From: an uncultured Polaromonas sp.
GTDB taxonomy: Bacteria; Pseudomonadota; Gammaproteobacteria; Burkholderiales; Burkholderiaceae_C
Assembly (NCBI GenBank): GCA_937863225.1
Contig: CALMEI010000039.1
Span: 1 to 64,000, forward strand
Direction of reading: 5' to 3'
DNA: 64,000 bases
A program made the position numbers and the translations under genes. The notes under the pieces were generated by a model. That model searched no databases, had not been told where the DNA came from, and worked only from the letters and a program-made list of their open reading frames with translations. Below are positions 21,242 through 30,871 of the stretch, one piece after another. How positions within the stretch are numbered: the first letter of the stretch is position 1; every line of letters begins with the position of its first letter.

Positions 21242-22297
21242 TTAGATTGGTGAATGTGATTGAACCCAAGTATCCACTGCTTGCAATACTTGCGCAAGGG
21301 AATCGGGTGCATCACAGGCGATGATGTGCCGCTGTGGCATAGAACGCAGCCACGTGAGTTGTCGCTTGCACAGTTGGCGAGTGGCAGCGATGCCTTTGTC
21401 ACGCAGGCTCTGCAATGTTGCTGCATCCAAAATGCCATCATTCACGCTGTCCAAGGCCTCCCACATTTGACGATAGCCTACGCATCGAATAGCAGGCGTG
21501 GTGACAGTTAAACCTGTTCGGACTCTCAAACGCCGAACTTCGGCCTCAAACCCACCTGCCAGCATCGCATCAAATCGTTGAGCAATGCGCTCATGTAGCC
21601 AAGATCGTTGCTGCGGCTCTAAACTAATGGTCAGCGGATTTTGTTGGAGTTTTATAGCTGTAGTCGGCGTATTTATTGCCTGAGATGCTATAAAATCAGT
21701 AGCAATTCGTTTGCCATGAAAAGCAGACAGAGGCTTGCTTGTGATGCGATACACCTCTAATGCGCGCTGTATTCGTTGGGCATCTGTGGGCTGCAAACGT
21801 GCTGCACTGATGGGGTCTACCATGGCCAGTTGTCGGTGCATGGCAGGCCACCCGACAGCAGCGGCTTCGCGCTCTAATGCGGCGCGGATGGCTGGGTTTG
21901 CTGCGGGCATGTCATCCAAACCCTCCCATAGCGCTTTGAAGTACAACATCGTTCCGCCCACCAATACGGGCAAGTGTCCGCGTGCGGTGATGCTGTGGAT
22001 GAGCGCCGTAGCGTCTTTCGCAAATTCGGCTGCGCTGTACGCTTGTAGTGGGTCTCGTATATCGATTAAGTGGTGTGGCACAGCCCCCAATTCAGCGGCT
22101 GTTGGCTTGGCAGTGCCGATATCCATGCCTCGATACACCAAAGCCGAATCGACACTGATGATTTCAACGGGGATTTTTGCTTGCAAATGGGTTGCGATCG
22201 CCAATGCGGCCGCTGTTTTTCCTGATGCGGTAGGCCCAGCCAGTGCAATGTAGCGGGGTAAAAGGGGGGGTAAAGGGCTTTGTTCAGTGTTTGCCAT
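21242..22297 (-). CDS. miaA: tRNA dimethylallyltransferase MiaA
   Basis: Transfers dimethylallyl to adenosine 37 of tRNAs reading UNN codons. I chose Met at 22297 (MANTEQSP) because it leaves a short leader before the P-loop GPTASGKT; the longer frame to 22354 would lie deep in the upstream efflux gene. This gives 351 residues, longer than the usual 300-320. The extra length includes about 17 residues (roughly 199-215, [17 protein letters not shown]) encoded by a palindromic repeat placed in a loop after [28 protein letters not shown] and [14 protein letters not shown] are canonical. It overlaps the efflux gene by 14 bp. Confidence 0.94.
   Translation of the reverse strand: MANTEQSPLPPLLPRYIALAGPTASGKTAAALAIATHLQAKIPVEIISVDSALVYRGMDIGTAKPTAAELGAVPHHLIDIRDPLQAYSAAEFAKDATALIHSITARGHLPVLVGGTMLYFKALWEGLDDMPAANPAIRAALEREAAAVGWPAMHRQLAMVDPISAARLQPTDAQRIQRALEVYRITSKPLSAFHGKRIATDFIASQAINTPTTAIKLQQNPLTISLEPQQRSWLHERIAQRFDAMLAGGFEAEVRRLRVRTGLTVTTPAIRCVGYRQMWEALDSVNDGILDAATLQSLRDKGIAATRQLCKRQLTWLRSMPQRHIIACDAPDSLAQVLQAVDTWVQSHSPI
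21655..21703 (-). repeat. Palindromic repeat element, in-frame copy in miaA
   Basis: Contains CTGTAGTCGGCGTATTTATTGCC and a partly decayed TGCTAT...GTAGCA hairpin. Relative to the miaA coding strand it has the same orientation as the deacetylase copy at 44806 and uses the same frame ([13 protein letters not shown] against FIALQAIYTPATA). Confidence 0.85.
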
Positions 22298-23495
22298 ACT
22301 TTTGCACCGCCGTCCATGCCACCAGTGCGACGCAAATGCTCCAAAACACCACACTGGTCACCATCGGTTGCGCATCTCCATGGCTGTGCAAGCTGGGGTT
22401 GGTGCTGAGCCATGCGCCAGTCACAAAAGCCACTACCATCATCAAAAATCCATTCATGGCCGATGCGGCACCTGCTGCATGTGGAAATGGCCCTACAGCA
22501 CCTGATTGACCACAAGGTTGGTGAATGCCATGTCCAATGGCGATAAGGTAAAACGGCAATGCGATGGCCCAAGGAGATTGCACCCCAAGCCAAGCCAGCA
22601 CTGCCATAGCCAAGCCACCCGCGAGCGAGATACCACCAGCAATGGCTAAGGTTTGTGTGATGCCCACACGAACTAGCAAGCGCCGGCATAAAAAAGTACC
22701 ACCAATGTAATGCGCTGACATACCCAACATTAACAGTCCGTATGCAGTTGAGGACATCCCAAAACCTTTGATAAATACGAAAGAGGAAGTTGCTAAAAAT
22801 GTAAACAAGATGCCATAGGACGCGAATGACAATGCGTTATAGGTTAAAAACACGGGGTTCGTCAAAATTGCCAACCAAGTGCGCAGCAAGGTGTTGACTC
22901 GCAAGGCGTTTGGGTTTTTGTGCGCCAAACTTTCGCGAAAATGTACCAGTACCATCCATAGAGTTACAGCGCCAAATACCGCCAGTGCCATCAAGGCTGC
23001 TGTGGTGTTCCATAAACTAACCAACCAACCGCCTATGGGCGCGCTGAGGCAAGCTATCACGCCCAAACCACTCAAGCCCTTGGACATCACCTTGGCGCCG
23101 TCTACAGGTTCGTATAAGTCACGTACCAGTGCACGCCCACACATCACCACCGCGCCCATGGCCAAACCTTGCACAATGCGCCAGTAGATCAACGACGTTA
23201 TCGTTCCTGCAAACGCGCTACCTAACGATGCCAATACGTACGCGGTTAACCCAGCTATCAATATGGGTTTGCGCCCAATGCGGTCGGACAATGGCCCCCA
23301 CACCAATTGCGACGCGCCAAATGCCAGCAACAGCGCAGACAAGGTGTATTGCGCCTGCGCCATGTTGGCTTGAAGGTTGTGTGCCAGAGCAGGAAGAGCC
23401 GGCAAATACAAATCCGTCGTAACAGGCTGTATGCCCATAAACAGGGCCAGTAGAAATACAACAGTAGCGGGAGACATGTTTTGTGGCGTGTGCAT
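22284..23495 (-). CDS. Bcr/CflA-family multidrug efflux MFS transporter
   Basis: A 12-helix drug:proton antiporter of the DHA1 group. The 403 residues begin with a transmembrane segment carrying [17 protein letters not shown], the signature of Bcr/CflA proteins in helix 1. The loop 2-3 motif A variant is [14 protein letters not shown], and motif C region [17 protein letters not shown] lies in helix 5. The substrate cannot be told from sequence. Its 3' end overlaps the miaA start by 14 bp, so miaA may be translationally coupled. It is divergent from yejB. Confidence 0.9.
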   Translation of the reverse strand: MHTPQNMSPATVVFLLALFMGIQPVTTDLYLPALPALAHNLQANMAQAQYTLSALLLAFGASQLVWGPLSDRIGRKPILIAGLTAYVLASLGSAFAGTITSLIYWRIVQGLAMGAVVMCGRALVRDLYEPVDGAKVMSKGLSGLGVIACLSAPIGGWLVSLWNTTAALMALAVFGAVTLWMVLVHFRESLAHKNPNALRVNTLLRTWLAILTNPVFLTYNALSFASYGILFTFLATSSFVFIKGFGMSSTAYGLLMLGMSAHYIGGTFLCRRLLVRVGITQTLAIAGGISLAGGLAMAVLAWLGVQSPWAIALPFYLIAIGHGIHQPCGQSGAVGPFPHAAGAASAMNGFLMMVVAFVTGAWLSTNPSLHSHGDAQPMVTSVVFWSICVALVAWTAVQKYGKH

Positions 23496-23587
23496 AGCCC
23501 TAAGCCTATCAGAAGTTAATATACATCAAACTTTTTAATCAGTAGTTATATCAAACATCATTACAAATACCATATTCACTCCGTATG

Positions 23588-23605
23588 ACGAAGTAGAATC
23601 TTCGT
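23588..23605 (+). promoter_or_regulatory. Hairpin abutting the yejB start codon
   Basis: ACGAAG (23588-23593) and CTTCGT (23600-23605) form a perfect six-base-pair stem with a six-base loop, ending one base before the ATG at 23607. No Shine-Dalgarno sequence is visible outside it. It could limit ribosome access or be chance; a six-bp stem is weak evidence. Confidence 0.35.
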
Positions 23606-23606
23606 T

Positions 23607-24626
23607 ATGCTGAGCTACATACTCAAACGTCTCTTGCTCATGATCCCGACCTTGTTTGGGGTTTTATTGCTTACATTCATTGTTATTCAATTTGTACCTG
23701 GTGGACCTGTTGAGCAATACCTAGCCGAGGCTAAAGCCAGCTCAGGTGCGGGCGGTGAATCCATTTACCGAGGAGGCAAGGGTGTCGATGAAAAGCGTCT
23801 GGCAGAAATTAAAGCACTCTATGGGTTCGATAAACCGGCACCTGAACGGTTTTGGTTAATGATCAAATCCTATCTCAGCTTTGATTTAGGCAAGAGTTTT
23901 TTCCAACACAAACCAGTATGGGATTTGGTGAAAGAAAAATTACCTGTTTCAATCAGTCTGGGATTGTGGACATTTTTTATCAGTTACTTGATTTCAATCC
24001 CATTGGGCATTGCCAAAGCGGTTCGTGCGGGTTCACGATTTGATTTTTTCACAACTCTGATTGTTTTGATTGGTTATGCAATTCCAGGATTTGTCTTGGG
24101 CGTGGCATTGTTGGTGGTTTTTGGTGGGCAATTGCAATGGTTTCCATTGCGAGGTTTGACTTCTGCAAATTGGGATACATTGAGTGTGGGTGCAAAGATT
24201 GCTGACTATTTGTGGCACATTGTTTTACCCGTTACGGCCATGGTGTTGGGTAGTTTTGCTGTCACCACCATGCTCACTAAAAATGCTTTCTTAGAAGAAA
24301 TTCGTAAACACTATGTCACCACAGCGCGCGCCAAAGGGTTATCTGAAAAACAAGTTTTGTATAAACATATTTTTCGCAATGCTTTGATACCCATCGTGAC
24401 TGGATTTCCTGCGGCTTTCATCGGCGCATTTTTCACTGGTTCGCTGTTGATAGAAACTTTGTTTTCGTTGGATGGATTGGGTTTACTCAGTTATGAAAGC
24501 GTTATCCGCCGAGATTACCCTGTGGTGTTGGGCACGCTGTATTTGTTTACCCTGATTGGTCTGGTCACGAAGTTGATCAGTGATATGATGTACGTATGGG
24601 TGGATCCACGTGTCAAGTTTGAATAA
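23607..24626 (+). CDS. yejB: ABC transporter permease, YejB type (oligopeptide / microcin C class)
   Basis: An inner-membrane subunit of a DppB-superfamily importer. The 339 residues include an N-terminal membrane anchor (MLSYILKRLLLMIPTLFGV), the FVPGGPVEQ segment followed by a YejB-type insertion rich in Gly and Ser, and about six helices. The cytoplasmic coupling segment HYVTTARAKGLSEKQVLYKHIFRNALIP lies near 233-260. The length and the insertion fit YejB rather than DppB. It is the first gene of yejB-yejE-yejF; no substrate-binding gene (yejA) lies within the window next to it. Confidence 0.9.
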   Translation: MLSYILKRLLLMIPTLFGVLLLTFIVIQFVPGGPVEQYLAEAKASSGAGGESIYRGGKGVDEKRLAEIKALYGFDKPAPERFWLMIKSYLSFDLGKSFFQHKPVWDLVKEKLPVSISLGLWTFFISYLISIPLGIAKAVRAGSRFDFFTTLIVLIGYAIPGFVLGVALLVVFGGQLQWFPLRGLTSANWDTLSVGAKIADYLWHIVLPVTAMVLGSFAVTTMLTKNAFLEEIRKHYVTTARAKGLSEKQVLYKHIFRNALIPIVTGFPAAFIGAFFTGSLLIETLFSLDGLGLLSYESVIRRDYPVVLGTLYLFTLIGLVTKLISDMMYVWVDPRVKFE

Positions 24627-25644
24627 TTCACCAAGTCGCCGAGCGTGGCAGCGTTTTAAACGCAATCGTTTAGGTTTTTATAGCTTTGTGGTGTTTGGTG
24701 CGCTGGTGCTTTTGAGCTTGTTTGCGGAGGTTTTGTCGAACGACAAGCCACTGATCGTGTATTACAAACAGAGTTATTACTTTCCAATGTTGAAAGATTT
24801 CCCCGAAACATTTTTCGGTGGTGATTTTCAAACGTCTACAGATTATTTAGACCCGTTGATACAGCAAAAATTATCAACAGATGGCAACTGGGCGGTATTC
24901 CCACCCAATCACTATGGTGCGCAAACGCTGAATTATTTTGCCAGTACGCCCAACCCATCAGCGCCGTCGGCCGAAAACTGGTTAGGCACGGATGACAAAG
25001 GTCGAGATTTATTGGCGCAGCTTTTGTACGGTTTTCGTGTGAGCGTTTTGTTTGCTTTGGCGCTCACCTTGGTGGGCACAATTTTGGGAGTTGTCACGGG
25101 TGCGATACAAGGTTTCTATGGTGGTAAAACCGATTTGGCTTTTCAGCGCTTCATTGAAATATGGGGTGCCATGCCAGAGTTATATTTGCTCATCATTTTC
25201 AGTGCGGTGTTTTCACCGAGTTTGGCCTTGCTGCTAATTTTGCTCAGTCTGTTTGGCTGGATGGGCTTGTCAGACTATGTTCGGGCAGAATTTTTGCGTA
25301 ACCGTCAAATGGATTATGTGCGATCGGCGCGCGCTTTAGGTGTAAGCAATTGGCACATTATCAAACGTCATGTTTTACCCAACAGCATGACTCCTGTTGT
25401 CACATTTTTACCATTTCGAATGAGCGGTGCGATTTTGGCACTGACCTCTTTAGACTTTTTAGGTTTGGGTGTGCCGCCTGGGACGCCAAGCTTGGGTGAA
25501 TTATTGGCACAGGGCAAGAACAACATAGATGCATGGTGGATTTCTCTGTCAACTTTTGGCGTGTTGGTCATTACTTTGATGTTGCTGACATTCATGGGTG
25601 ATGCATTACGTGATGCATTGGATCCACGAAAAATTGAAAAATGA
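24610..25644 (+). CDS. yejE: ABC transporter permease, YejE type
   Basis: The partner permease of the YejB protein. The 344 residues start with GTG at 24610, overlapping the yejB end by 17 bp. Positions near the N-terminus (RRAWQRFKRNRLGFYSF) and a large periplasmic loop after helix 1 (residues about 45-120) are typical of YejE/DppC. NWLGTDDKGRDLLAQLLYGFRVS precedes the core helices, and YVRSARALGVSNWHIIKRHVLPNS forms the coupling helix that docks to the ATPase. It ends in an ATGA junction with the ATPase gene. Confidence 0.9.
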   Translation: MSSLNNSPSRRAWQRFKRNRLGFYSFVVFGALVLLSLFAEVLSNDKPLIVYYKQSYYFPMLKDFPETFFGGDFQTSTDYLDPLIQQKLSTDGNWAVFPPNHYGAQTLNYFASTPNPSAPSAENWLGTDDKGRDLLAQLLYGFRVSVLFALALTLVGTILGVVTGAIQGFYGGKTDLAFQRFIEIWGAMPELYLLIIFSAVFSPSLALLLILLSLFGWMGLSDYVRAEFLRNRQMDYVRSARALGVSNWHIIKRHVLPNSMTPVVTFLPFRMSGAILALTSLDFLGLGVPPGTPSLGELLAQGKNNIDAWWISLSTFGVLVITLMLLTFMGDALRDALDPRKIEK

Positions 25645-27257
25645 ACTTACTTGAAGTCCAAAATTTGACGGTTTCCTTTGGCGATAAGCCTGTGGTTCAT
25701 GGCATCAACTTCGCGGTGAAAGCCGGTGAGCGTGTGGCATTGGTGGGTGAGTCTGGCTCGGGTAAAACGGTCACGGCGTTGAGTTTGCTGCGTTTGGCAC
25801 TGAATGCGCAATTGAGCGGTTCAGCACTGTTCAGAAGTCAACAAACCATCGACTTGCTTCAAGTGCCTGAACAGCAAATGCGCGACATGCGTGGGCGCGA
25901 CATTGCCATGATATTTCAAGAGCCCATGACGGCTTTGAATCCACTCTTCACCATCGGCAATCAAATCGCTGAAGTTTTATTGCAAAAACAGGCTGTATCC
26001 AGCGTAGATATTGCCAATACAGCTATAAAATTAATAGCATCAACAGGCATTAATGATCCTGAACGCTGTGCCAAATCGTATCCACACCAATTAAGCGGTG
26101 GTCAACGCCAACGTGCCATGATTGCCATGGCCTTGGCCTGTCAACCCAAATTGCTTTTGGCGGACGAGCCCACCACCGCACTGGACGTTAGTCTGCGATT
26201 GCAGATTTTGGAGCTGTTATCGGACCTGCAAAAGCAAAACGGTATGGCGGTTGTGTTGATCACACACGATTTGAACTTGGTGCGCAAATTTGCCGATCGC
26301 ATCATTGTGATGGAAGGCGGTCACATCGTTGAGCAAGGCACTGTCAGTGATGTCTTTACCAACCCACAACACACCTATACCCGTAAATTGTTGGACAGCA
26401 AGCCCGTACGTGATGTGGTTGAAAGTTCAAAAGTTATCAATCAGCAGGACAAACACACAACCATTGCACAGCAGCCCAGCATGCAAGCCAGAGATGTGCG
26501 TGTCAGCTACCCCACTGCCTTGGCGGGCTTCAAAGGGTGGTTTACAAAAGGTGAATATGTGGCTGTCAAGCATGCAAATTTTGAATTGATGCCAGGGCAA
26601 ACACTGGGAGTGATTGGTGAGTCTGGTTCTGGCAAAACGACATTGGCATTGGCAGCCTCGGGTTTGCAATCCTTTGACGGACTCTTGCAAATCAATGAAC
26701 AACAATGGGGACAAGGTAAAGTACAGGACAGAGGTTTACGCAAAGTGGTGCAAGTGGTTTTTCAAGACCCGTTTTCCTCACTTTCACCACGCATGACCAT
26801 TGCTGAATTGGTGGGCGAGGGTTTGCTTGTTCATTCGCCTGAATTCAATCAAATGCAAAGGCAAACCAAAGTACTGCAAGCGCTGCTGGAGGTGGGTTTG
26901 ACTGAGGCACAGTTTCCCAATTTGTTGTCGCGTTATCCGCATGAATTTTCAGGGGGTCAGCGTCAGCGCATTGCCATAGCCCGTGCATTGATAGTCGAGC
27001 CGCAGATTTTGGTACTTGATGAGCCCACCAGTGCATTGGATGTGACGATTCAAAAGCAAGTGTTACAGCTGCTGCAACGATTGCAACGTGAACGCGGTTT
27101 AAGTTATTTGCTCATTACGCACGATATTGATGTCATTCGCGCCATGGCGCACCACGTGCTGGTGATGAGGCACGGTGAAATAGTTGAATCGGGCAGTATT
27201 GAACAAATTCTGCAACAACCCAAAAATGACTACACAGCCTTGCTGGTCAATCATTAA
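25641..27257 (+). CDS. yejF: Duplicated ABC ATPase of the Yej-type peptide importer
   Basis: Energises the YejBE permease. The 538 residues carry two complete nucleotide-binding domains. The first has GESGSGKTV near residue 37, signature LSGGQRQR near 157 and Walker B LLLADEPTTALD. The second has GESGSGKTT near residue 330, FSGGQRQR near 436 and LVLDEPTSALD. Residues about 117-133 (QAVSSVDIANTAIKLIA), between the Q-loop and signature of domain 1, are encoded by a palindromic repeat copy. This is the helical subdomain, a tolerant site. Known relatives import oligopeptides, including microcin C in E. coli; the substrate here is inferred. Confidence 0.92.
   Translation: MNLLEVQNLTVSFGDKPVVHGINFAVKAGERVALVGESGSGKTVTALSLLRLALNAQLSGSALFRSQQTIDLLQVPEQQMRDMRGRDIAMIFQEPMTALNPLFTIGNQIAEVLLQKQAVSSVDIANTAIKLIASTGINDPERCAKSYPHQLSGGQRQRAMIAMALACQPKLLLADEPTTALDVSLRLQILELLSDLQKQNGMAVVLITHDLNLVRKFADRIIVMEGGHIVEQGTVSDVFTNPQHTYTRKLLDSKPVRDVVESSKVINQQDKHTTIAQQPSMQARDVRVSYPTALAGFKGWFTKGEYVAVKHANFELMPGQTLGVIGESGSGKTTLALAASGLQSFDGLLQINEQQWGQGKVQDRGLRKVVQVVFQDPFSSLSPRMTIAELVGEGLLVHSPEFNQMQRQTKVLQALLEVGLTEAQFPNLLSRYPHEFSGGQRQRIAIARALIVEPQILVLDEPTSALDVTIQKQVLQLLQRLQRERGLSYLLITHDIDVIRAMAHHVLVMRHGEIVESGSIEQILQQPKNDYTALLVNH
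25990..26039 (-). repeat. Palindromic repeat element, in-frame copy in yejF
   Basis: AGGCTGTATCCAGCG, ATATTGCC and AGCTAT...ATAGCA match the element in reverse orientation. It is translated as QAVSSVDIANTAIKLIA, in the same frame as the pgeF and comEC copies. The TAG of full-length copies in this orientation is CAG here. Confidence 0.85.
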
Positions 27258-27337
27258 AAGTTCACATAGGTATTTGCTTGATTTTGTGTTTAAATACTTT
27301 GTCGAATACGCTTAACCCTTTACTTCAGGAGAATCAT

Positions 27338-27562
27338 ATGTCAGTAGCAAAAGTCATTGAAGTCACGTCAACCAGCAAAAAAAGTTTTGAAGACGCTATC
27401 AATGTTGGCATCGCCCGCGCTTCAGAAACAGTCTCTGGCATTCAGGGCGCTTGGGTACAAGACCAAAAAGTTGTGGTGTCAAACGGTAAGGTGACTAAAT
27501 ACCGCGTGAGCATGAAATTGACATTCTTACTGGCTGCGGCCGCGAAGAAAAAAAGCAAATAA
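27338..27562 (+). CDS. Dodecin, flavin-binding protein
   Basis: A small dodecameric protein that stores or buffers flavins. The start ATG at 27338 is chosen because AGGAG lies seven bases upstream and MSVAKVIEVTSTSKKSFEDA is the standard dodecin N-terminus; the longer frame from 27278 has no support. The 74 residues show the VSGIQGAWVQDQKVVVSNGKVTKYRV region, with the tryptophan that stacks on the flavin, and a lysine-rich end. It is followed 21 bp downstream by a strong hairpin terminator. Its separation of 80 bp from yejF suggests its own promoter. Confidence 0.93.
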   Translation: MSVAKVIEVTSTSKKSFEDAINVGIARASETVSGIQGAWVQDQKVVVSNGKVTKYRVSMKLTFLLAAAAKKKSK

Positions 27563-27583
27563 ATGACATCTGCATAGACCATG

Positions 27584-27614
27584 AAAAACGGGCGATATTT
27601 CAGCCCGTTTTTTT
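27584..27614. terminator. Bidirectional rho-independent terminator between dodecin and ilvD
   Basis: AAAACGGGC and GCCCGTTTT form the stem around GATATTTCA, with an A run on the left and a T run on the right. It can serve dodecin on the plus strand and ilvD on the minus strand. Confidence 0.9.
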
Positions 27615-27640
27615 ATGCCTATTCAGCGATGAAAACACAT

Positions 27641-29497
27641 TCAATCCAGCAATGACAAATCGCGCACAGCGCCTTTGTCGGCGGACATCACCAATTTGGC
27701 ATAGGCTTTGAGTGCTGCGGACACCTTGCGCGGACGAGCTTGTGCAGGCCTCCAGCCTTTGGCATTTTGCTCAGTTCGGCGCTTCGCCAGCTCTTCATCC
27801 GACACCAACACATTGATGCTGCGGTTTTTGATGTCGATACGAATGCGGTCGCCGTGGCGCACCAAGCCAATTGCACCACCAGCGGCTGCTTCAGGAGACG
27901 CATGGCCAATGGACAAGCCAGATGTGCCGCCAGAGAATCGGCCATCCGTCAACAAAGCACATGCTTTACCCAATCCCTTTGATTTGATATAAGAAGTGGG
28001 GTACAGCATCTCTTGCATGCCGGGCCCACCTTTGGGTCCTTCATAGCGCACAATCACCACGTCACCAGCTTTAACTTTGTCAGCCAAAATTTCGGCCACC
28101 GCTTCGTCCTGCGATTCGGTCACATAGGCCGGACCTTCAAACACCATCAGTGCATCGTCCACGCCTGCTGTTTTGACGACGCAACCATCCAATGCGATGT
28201 TGCCGTACAGTACAGCCAAACCACCTTCTTGTGAAAAAGCATGCGCGCCAGATCGAATGCAGCCGGCTGCACGGTCAGTGTCCAAACTTGGCCAACGTGC
28301 CGCTTGGCTGAATGCCACTTGGGTGGGAATCCCGCCTGGACCTGCTTGGTAAAATTTTTGCACATCCGAGTTGGGTTTGCGGGCAATGTCCCACTGATCC
28401 AAAGCGTTTTTCATGGTTTTGCTGTAAACCGTGGGAACATCGGTGTGCAATTTGCCGGCGCGGTCCAGTTCACCCAAAATACCCATGATGCCGCCAGCGC
28501 GGTGCACATCTTCAATGTGGTATTTATCGGTGTTGGGTGCGACTTTGCACAACTGCGGCACAGCGCGTGAAAGGCGGTCAATGTCTTTGAGCGTGAAGTC
28601 AATTTCAGCTTCTTGCGCAATGGCCAAAATGTGCAAAATGGTATTGGTTGACCCCCCCATGGCGATGTCCAACGTGATAGCGTTTTCAAAAGCCCTCATG
28701 CCCATTGAGCGTGGCAACACGGTCTCATCATTGTGCTCGTAATAGCGTTTGCACAAGTCAACGGCCAATCGGCCCGCACGTAAAAACAATTGTTCACGGT
28801 CAGCATGGGTTGCCAACACCGTGCCATTGCCTGGCAGTGACAAGCCCAAAGCTTCGGTCAAACAGTTCATTGAATTGGCAGTGAACATGCCAGAGCATGA
28901 GCCGCAAGTGGGGCAGGCAGAGCGTTCCACCTCGGCCAAATCGGCATCACTGACCTTGCTGTCCGCCGCCATCACCATGGCGTCAATCAAATCCATTTTT
29001 TTGAATTCAATGGTTTGGGTTTTGGGATTGAGCAAGCGCGTCTTCCCAGCTTCCATAGGACCGCCTGAAACAAACACGCAAGGGATATTTAAACGCATGG
29101 CTGCCATTAACATACCCGGCGTGATTTTGTCGCAGTTGGAAATGCACACCAATGCATCTGCACAATGCGCATTCACCATGTACTCAACTGAATCGGCAAT
29201 GATGTCGCGGCTGGGCAGTGAATACAGCATGCCGTCATGACCCATGGCAATGCCGTCGTCTACCGCGATGGTGTTGAACTCTTTGGCTACGCCGCCTGCC
29301 GCTTCGATCTCACGCGCCACCAGTTGACCTAAATCTTTCAGGTGCACATGACCCGGAACAAACTGTGTGAATGAATTGGCAATGGCGATGATGGGTTTGT
29401 CAAAATCGCCGTCCTTCATGCCAGTGGCACGCCACAATGAACGCGCACCCGCCATATTGCGGCCAGCGGTGGAGGTTTTGGAACGGTATGCAGGCAT
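27641..29497 (-). CDS. ilvD: Dihydroxy-acid dehydratase
   Basis: An iron-sulfur enzyme that dehydrates 2,3-dihydroxy-isovalerate and 2,3-dihydroxy-3-methylvalerate in valine and isoleucine synthesis. The 618 residues match the long [4Fe-4S]-type family. [21 protein letters not shown] and [20 protein letters not shown] hold the cluster and magnesium ligands; [20 protein letters not shown] lies near the C-terminus. It stands alone on the minus strand, downstream of the dctP terminator and bounded by a shared terminator at its 3' end. Confidence 0.97.
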   Translation of the reverse strand: MPAYRSKTSTAGRNMAGARSLWRATGMKDGDFDKPIIAIANSFTQFVPGHVHLKDLGQLVAREIEAAGGVAKEFNTIAVDDGIAMGHDGMLYSLPSRDIIADSVEYMVNAHCADALVCISNCDKITPGMLMAAMRLNIPCVFVSGGPMEAGKTRLLNPKTQTIEFKKMDLIDAMVMAADSKVSDADLAEVERSACPTCGSCSGMFTANSMNCLTEALGLSLPGNGTVLATHADREQLFLRAGRLAVDLCKRYYEHNDETVLPRSMGMRAFENAITLDIAMGGSTNTILHILAIAQEAEIDFTLKDIDRLSRAVPQLCKVAPNTDKYHIEDVHRAGGIMGILGELDRAGKLHTDVPTVYSKTMKNALDQWDIARKPNSDVQKFYQAGPGGIPTQVAFSQAARWPSLDTDRAAGCIRSGAHAFSQEGGLAVLYGNIALDGCVVKTAGVDDALMVFEGPAYVTESQDEAVAEILADKVKAGDVVIVRYEGPKGGPGMQEMLYPTSYIKSKGLGKACALLTDGRFSGGTSGLSIGHASPEAAAGGAIGLVRHGDRIRIDIKNRSINVLVSDEELAKRRTEQNAKGWRPAQARPRKVSAALKAYAKLVMSADKGAVRDLSLLD

Positions 29498-29608
29498 GAT
29501 GTGGTCTTCTGGTTAAGAGATTGGGATATGTTGAGAACGGTTTTTGAACGATCTGATTTTATCGCAAGGCGGAAAATACAGAAAAAAACGGGCAATAAAA
29601 CACGAGCA

Positions 29609-29637
29609 ATAAAAAACGGGCGCATCAAGCGCCCGTC
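29609..29637 (-). terminator. Rho-independent terminator of the catabolic/TRAP transcription unit
   Basis: On the minus strand, ACGGGCGC and GCGCCCGT form a GC-rich stem around a short loop and run into six T residues. It lies 22 bp past the dctP stop, so it ends the transcript from the gentisate genes or a shorter dctQMP unit. Confidence 0.88.
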
Positions 29638-29659
29638 GGTAGTTGAGCCAGCAAGCTTG

Positions 29660-30724
29660 TTACTTGGCTCTCGTATGCTTGGCGATCAAGCTCTTGGCTG
29701 TTTCCAACAATTTTTTGCCGTCGTAACCGCGTTTGTTCATATCGGCTACCCATTCGTCGTCGATCAAACTGGATTTATTTTTAAACTCTTGGGCTTCCGC
29801 AGCGCTCACTGTGAAGATGTTGTTACCACGGTCGGCGGTGGCTTTGCGGCCTGGGATATCGCCTTCTTGCTGGACTTTGCCTAAGAATGCAGATGTGGCC
29901 ATGCCAGTGTTGTTGTCAATGATTTTTTTCAAATCTGCTGGTAGCGCATCGTACTTGGCTTTGTTCATCGACATGACAAAAGTCGTGGTGTAAAGCGCGC
30001 CGCCAGCGGGGTCAAACTCAGCGTGGTATTTAGAGAGTTCATGCACTTTGACAGCGGTCACCACTTCCCATGGAATCACCGCGCCTTGAATAGTGCCTTT
30101 GGACAAAGCATCTGGAATACCAGGCAAAGGCATGCCTACAGGTGTCGCTCCCAACGATGCCAACAATTTGGTGGCTTGGCGTGTCGGTGCACGCAGTTTC
30201 AGGCCTTTGACGTCGTTCACAGAGCGCACAGGTTTTTCCACGGTGTGGATCACACCCGGGCCATGCACATGCAGTGCCAACACGTGCACGTCTTTGAATT
30301 CATCAGCCGCCATGGTTTGAACGTATTCCCAAAGTGCTTTGGACGTCGCTTCAGCATTGGTCATCATGAATGGCAATTCAAACACTTCGACGCGTGGAAA
30401 ACGCCCAGCCGTATTACCTGGCAATGTCCAAGTGATATCGGCCACGCCATCTTTGGCTTGGTCGTACAACTGCACCGGTGTGCCGCCCAATTGCATGGCA
30501 GGATAGGCTTCAAACTTAATGCGACCGCCAGACTCCTTTTCAACCTTGGCCATCCATGCTTTGTGCATGTTTAACCAAACGTTGGATTGTGGTGCCATGA
30601 AGGTATGAAACTTCAGTGTGACCGCCGCAGGTTGTGCCAGAGCTGACAGGGCCGGTGTCGTCAGAGCTGCTGCGGCTGCACCTGTTTTCAGCAATTCACG
30701 GCGACGAATGGTTTTTTGTTGCAT
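29660..30724 (-). CDS. TRAP transporter substrate-binding protein, DctP family
   Basis: A periplasmic solute receptor of 354 residues. The N-terminus RRRELLKTGAAAAALTTPALSALA resembles a twin-arginine signal peptide, with cleavage expected near residue 31. The mature part shows KFHTFMAPQSNVWLNMHKAW and GLKLRAPTRQATKLLASLGATPVGMPLPG, the DctP arginine region that binds the substrate carboxylate. The gene follows dctM after a 147-bp spacer that holds a hairpin. A strong Shine-Dalgarno AGGAGA sits 10 bases before ATG. The linkage suggests uptake of an aromatic acid such as 3-hydroxybenzoate or gentisate; this is inference. Confidence 0.9.
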   Translation of the reverse strand: MQQKTIRRRELLKTGAAAAALTTPALSALAQPAAVTLKFHTFMAPQSNVWLNMHKAWMAKVEKESGGRIKFEAYPAMQLGGTPVQLYDQAKDGVADITWTLPGNTAGRFPRVEVFELPFMMTNAEATSKALWEYVQTMAADEFKDVHVLALHVHGPGVIHTVEKPVRSVNDVKGLKLRAPTRQATKLLASLGATPVGMPLPGIPDALSKGTIQGAVIPWEVVTAVKVHELSKYHAEFDPAGGALYTTTFVMSMNKAKYDALPADLKKIIDNNTGMATSAFLGKVQQEGDIPGRKATADRGNNIFTVSAAEAQEFKNKSSLIDDEWVADMNKRGYDGKKLLETAKSLIAKHTRAK

Positions 30725-30822
30725 GTTGAATGTCTCCTAAAAAAAGTCGAGAAAAGAAATCGAGAAAATATGAAATGACAGTGCGAATATAACGACCAAA
30801 GCACCAATCAGACTACAGTGAA

Positions 30823-30866
30823 AGCCCTAGGTTTGGTGTTTATTTAGGGGACAGCAGACTAGGGCT
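30823..30866 (-). promoter_or_regulatory. Intercistronic hairpin between dctM and dctP
   Basis: AGCCCTAG (30823-30830) and CTAGGGCT (30859-30866) are a perfect eight-bp inverted repeat around 28 bases, starting five bases after the dctM stop on the transcript. No T run follows, so a processing or mRNA-stabilising role ahead of the binding-protein gene is more likely than termination. Confidence 0.5.
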
Positions 30867-30871
30867 ATCCC

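Noticed and set aside
22298-22354. N-terminal extension of MiaA ([19 protein letters not shown]).
   Set aside because: It overlaps the efflux gene, has no family match and lies before a better start at 22297.
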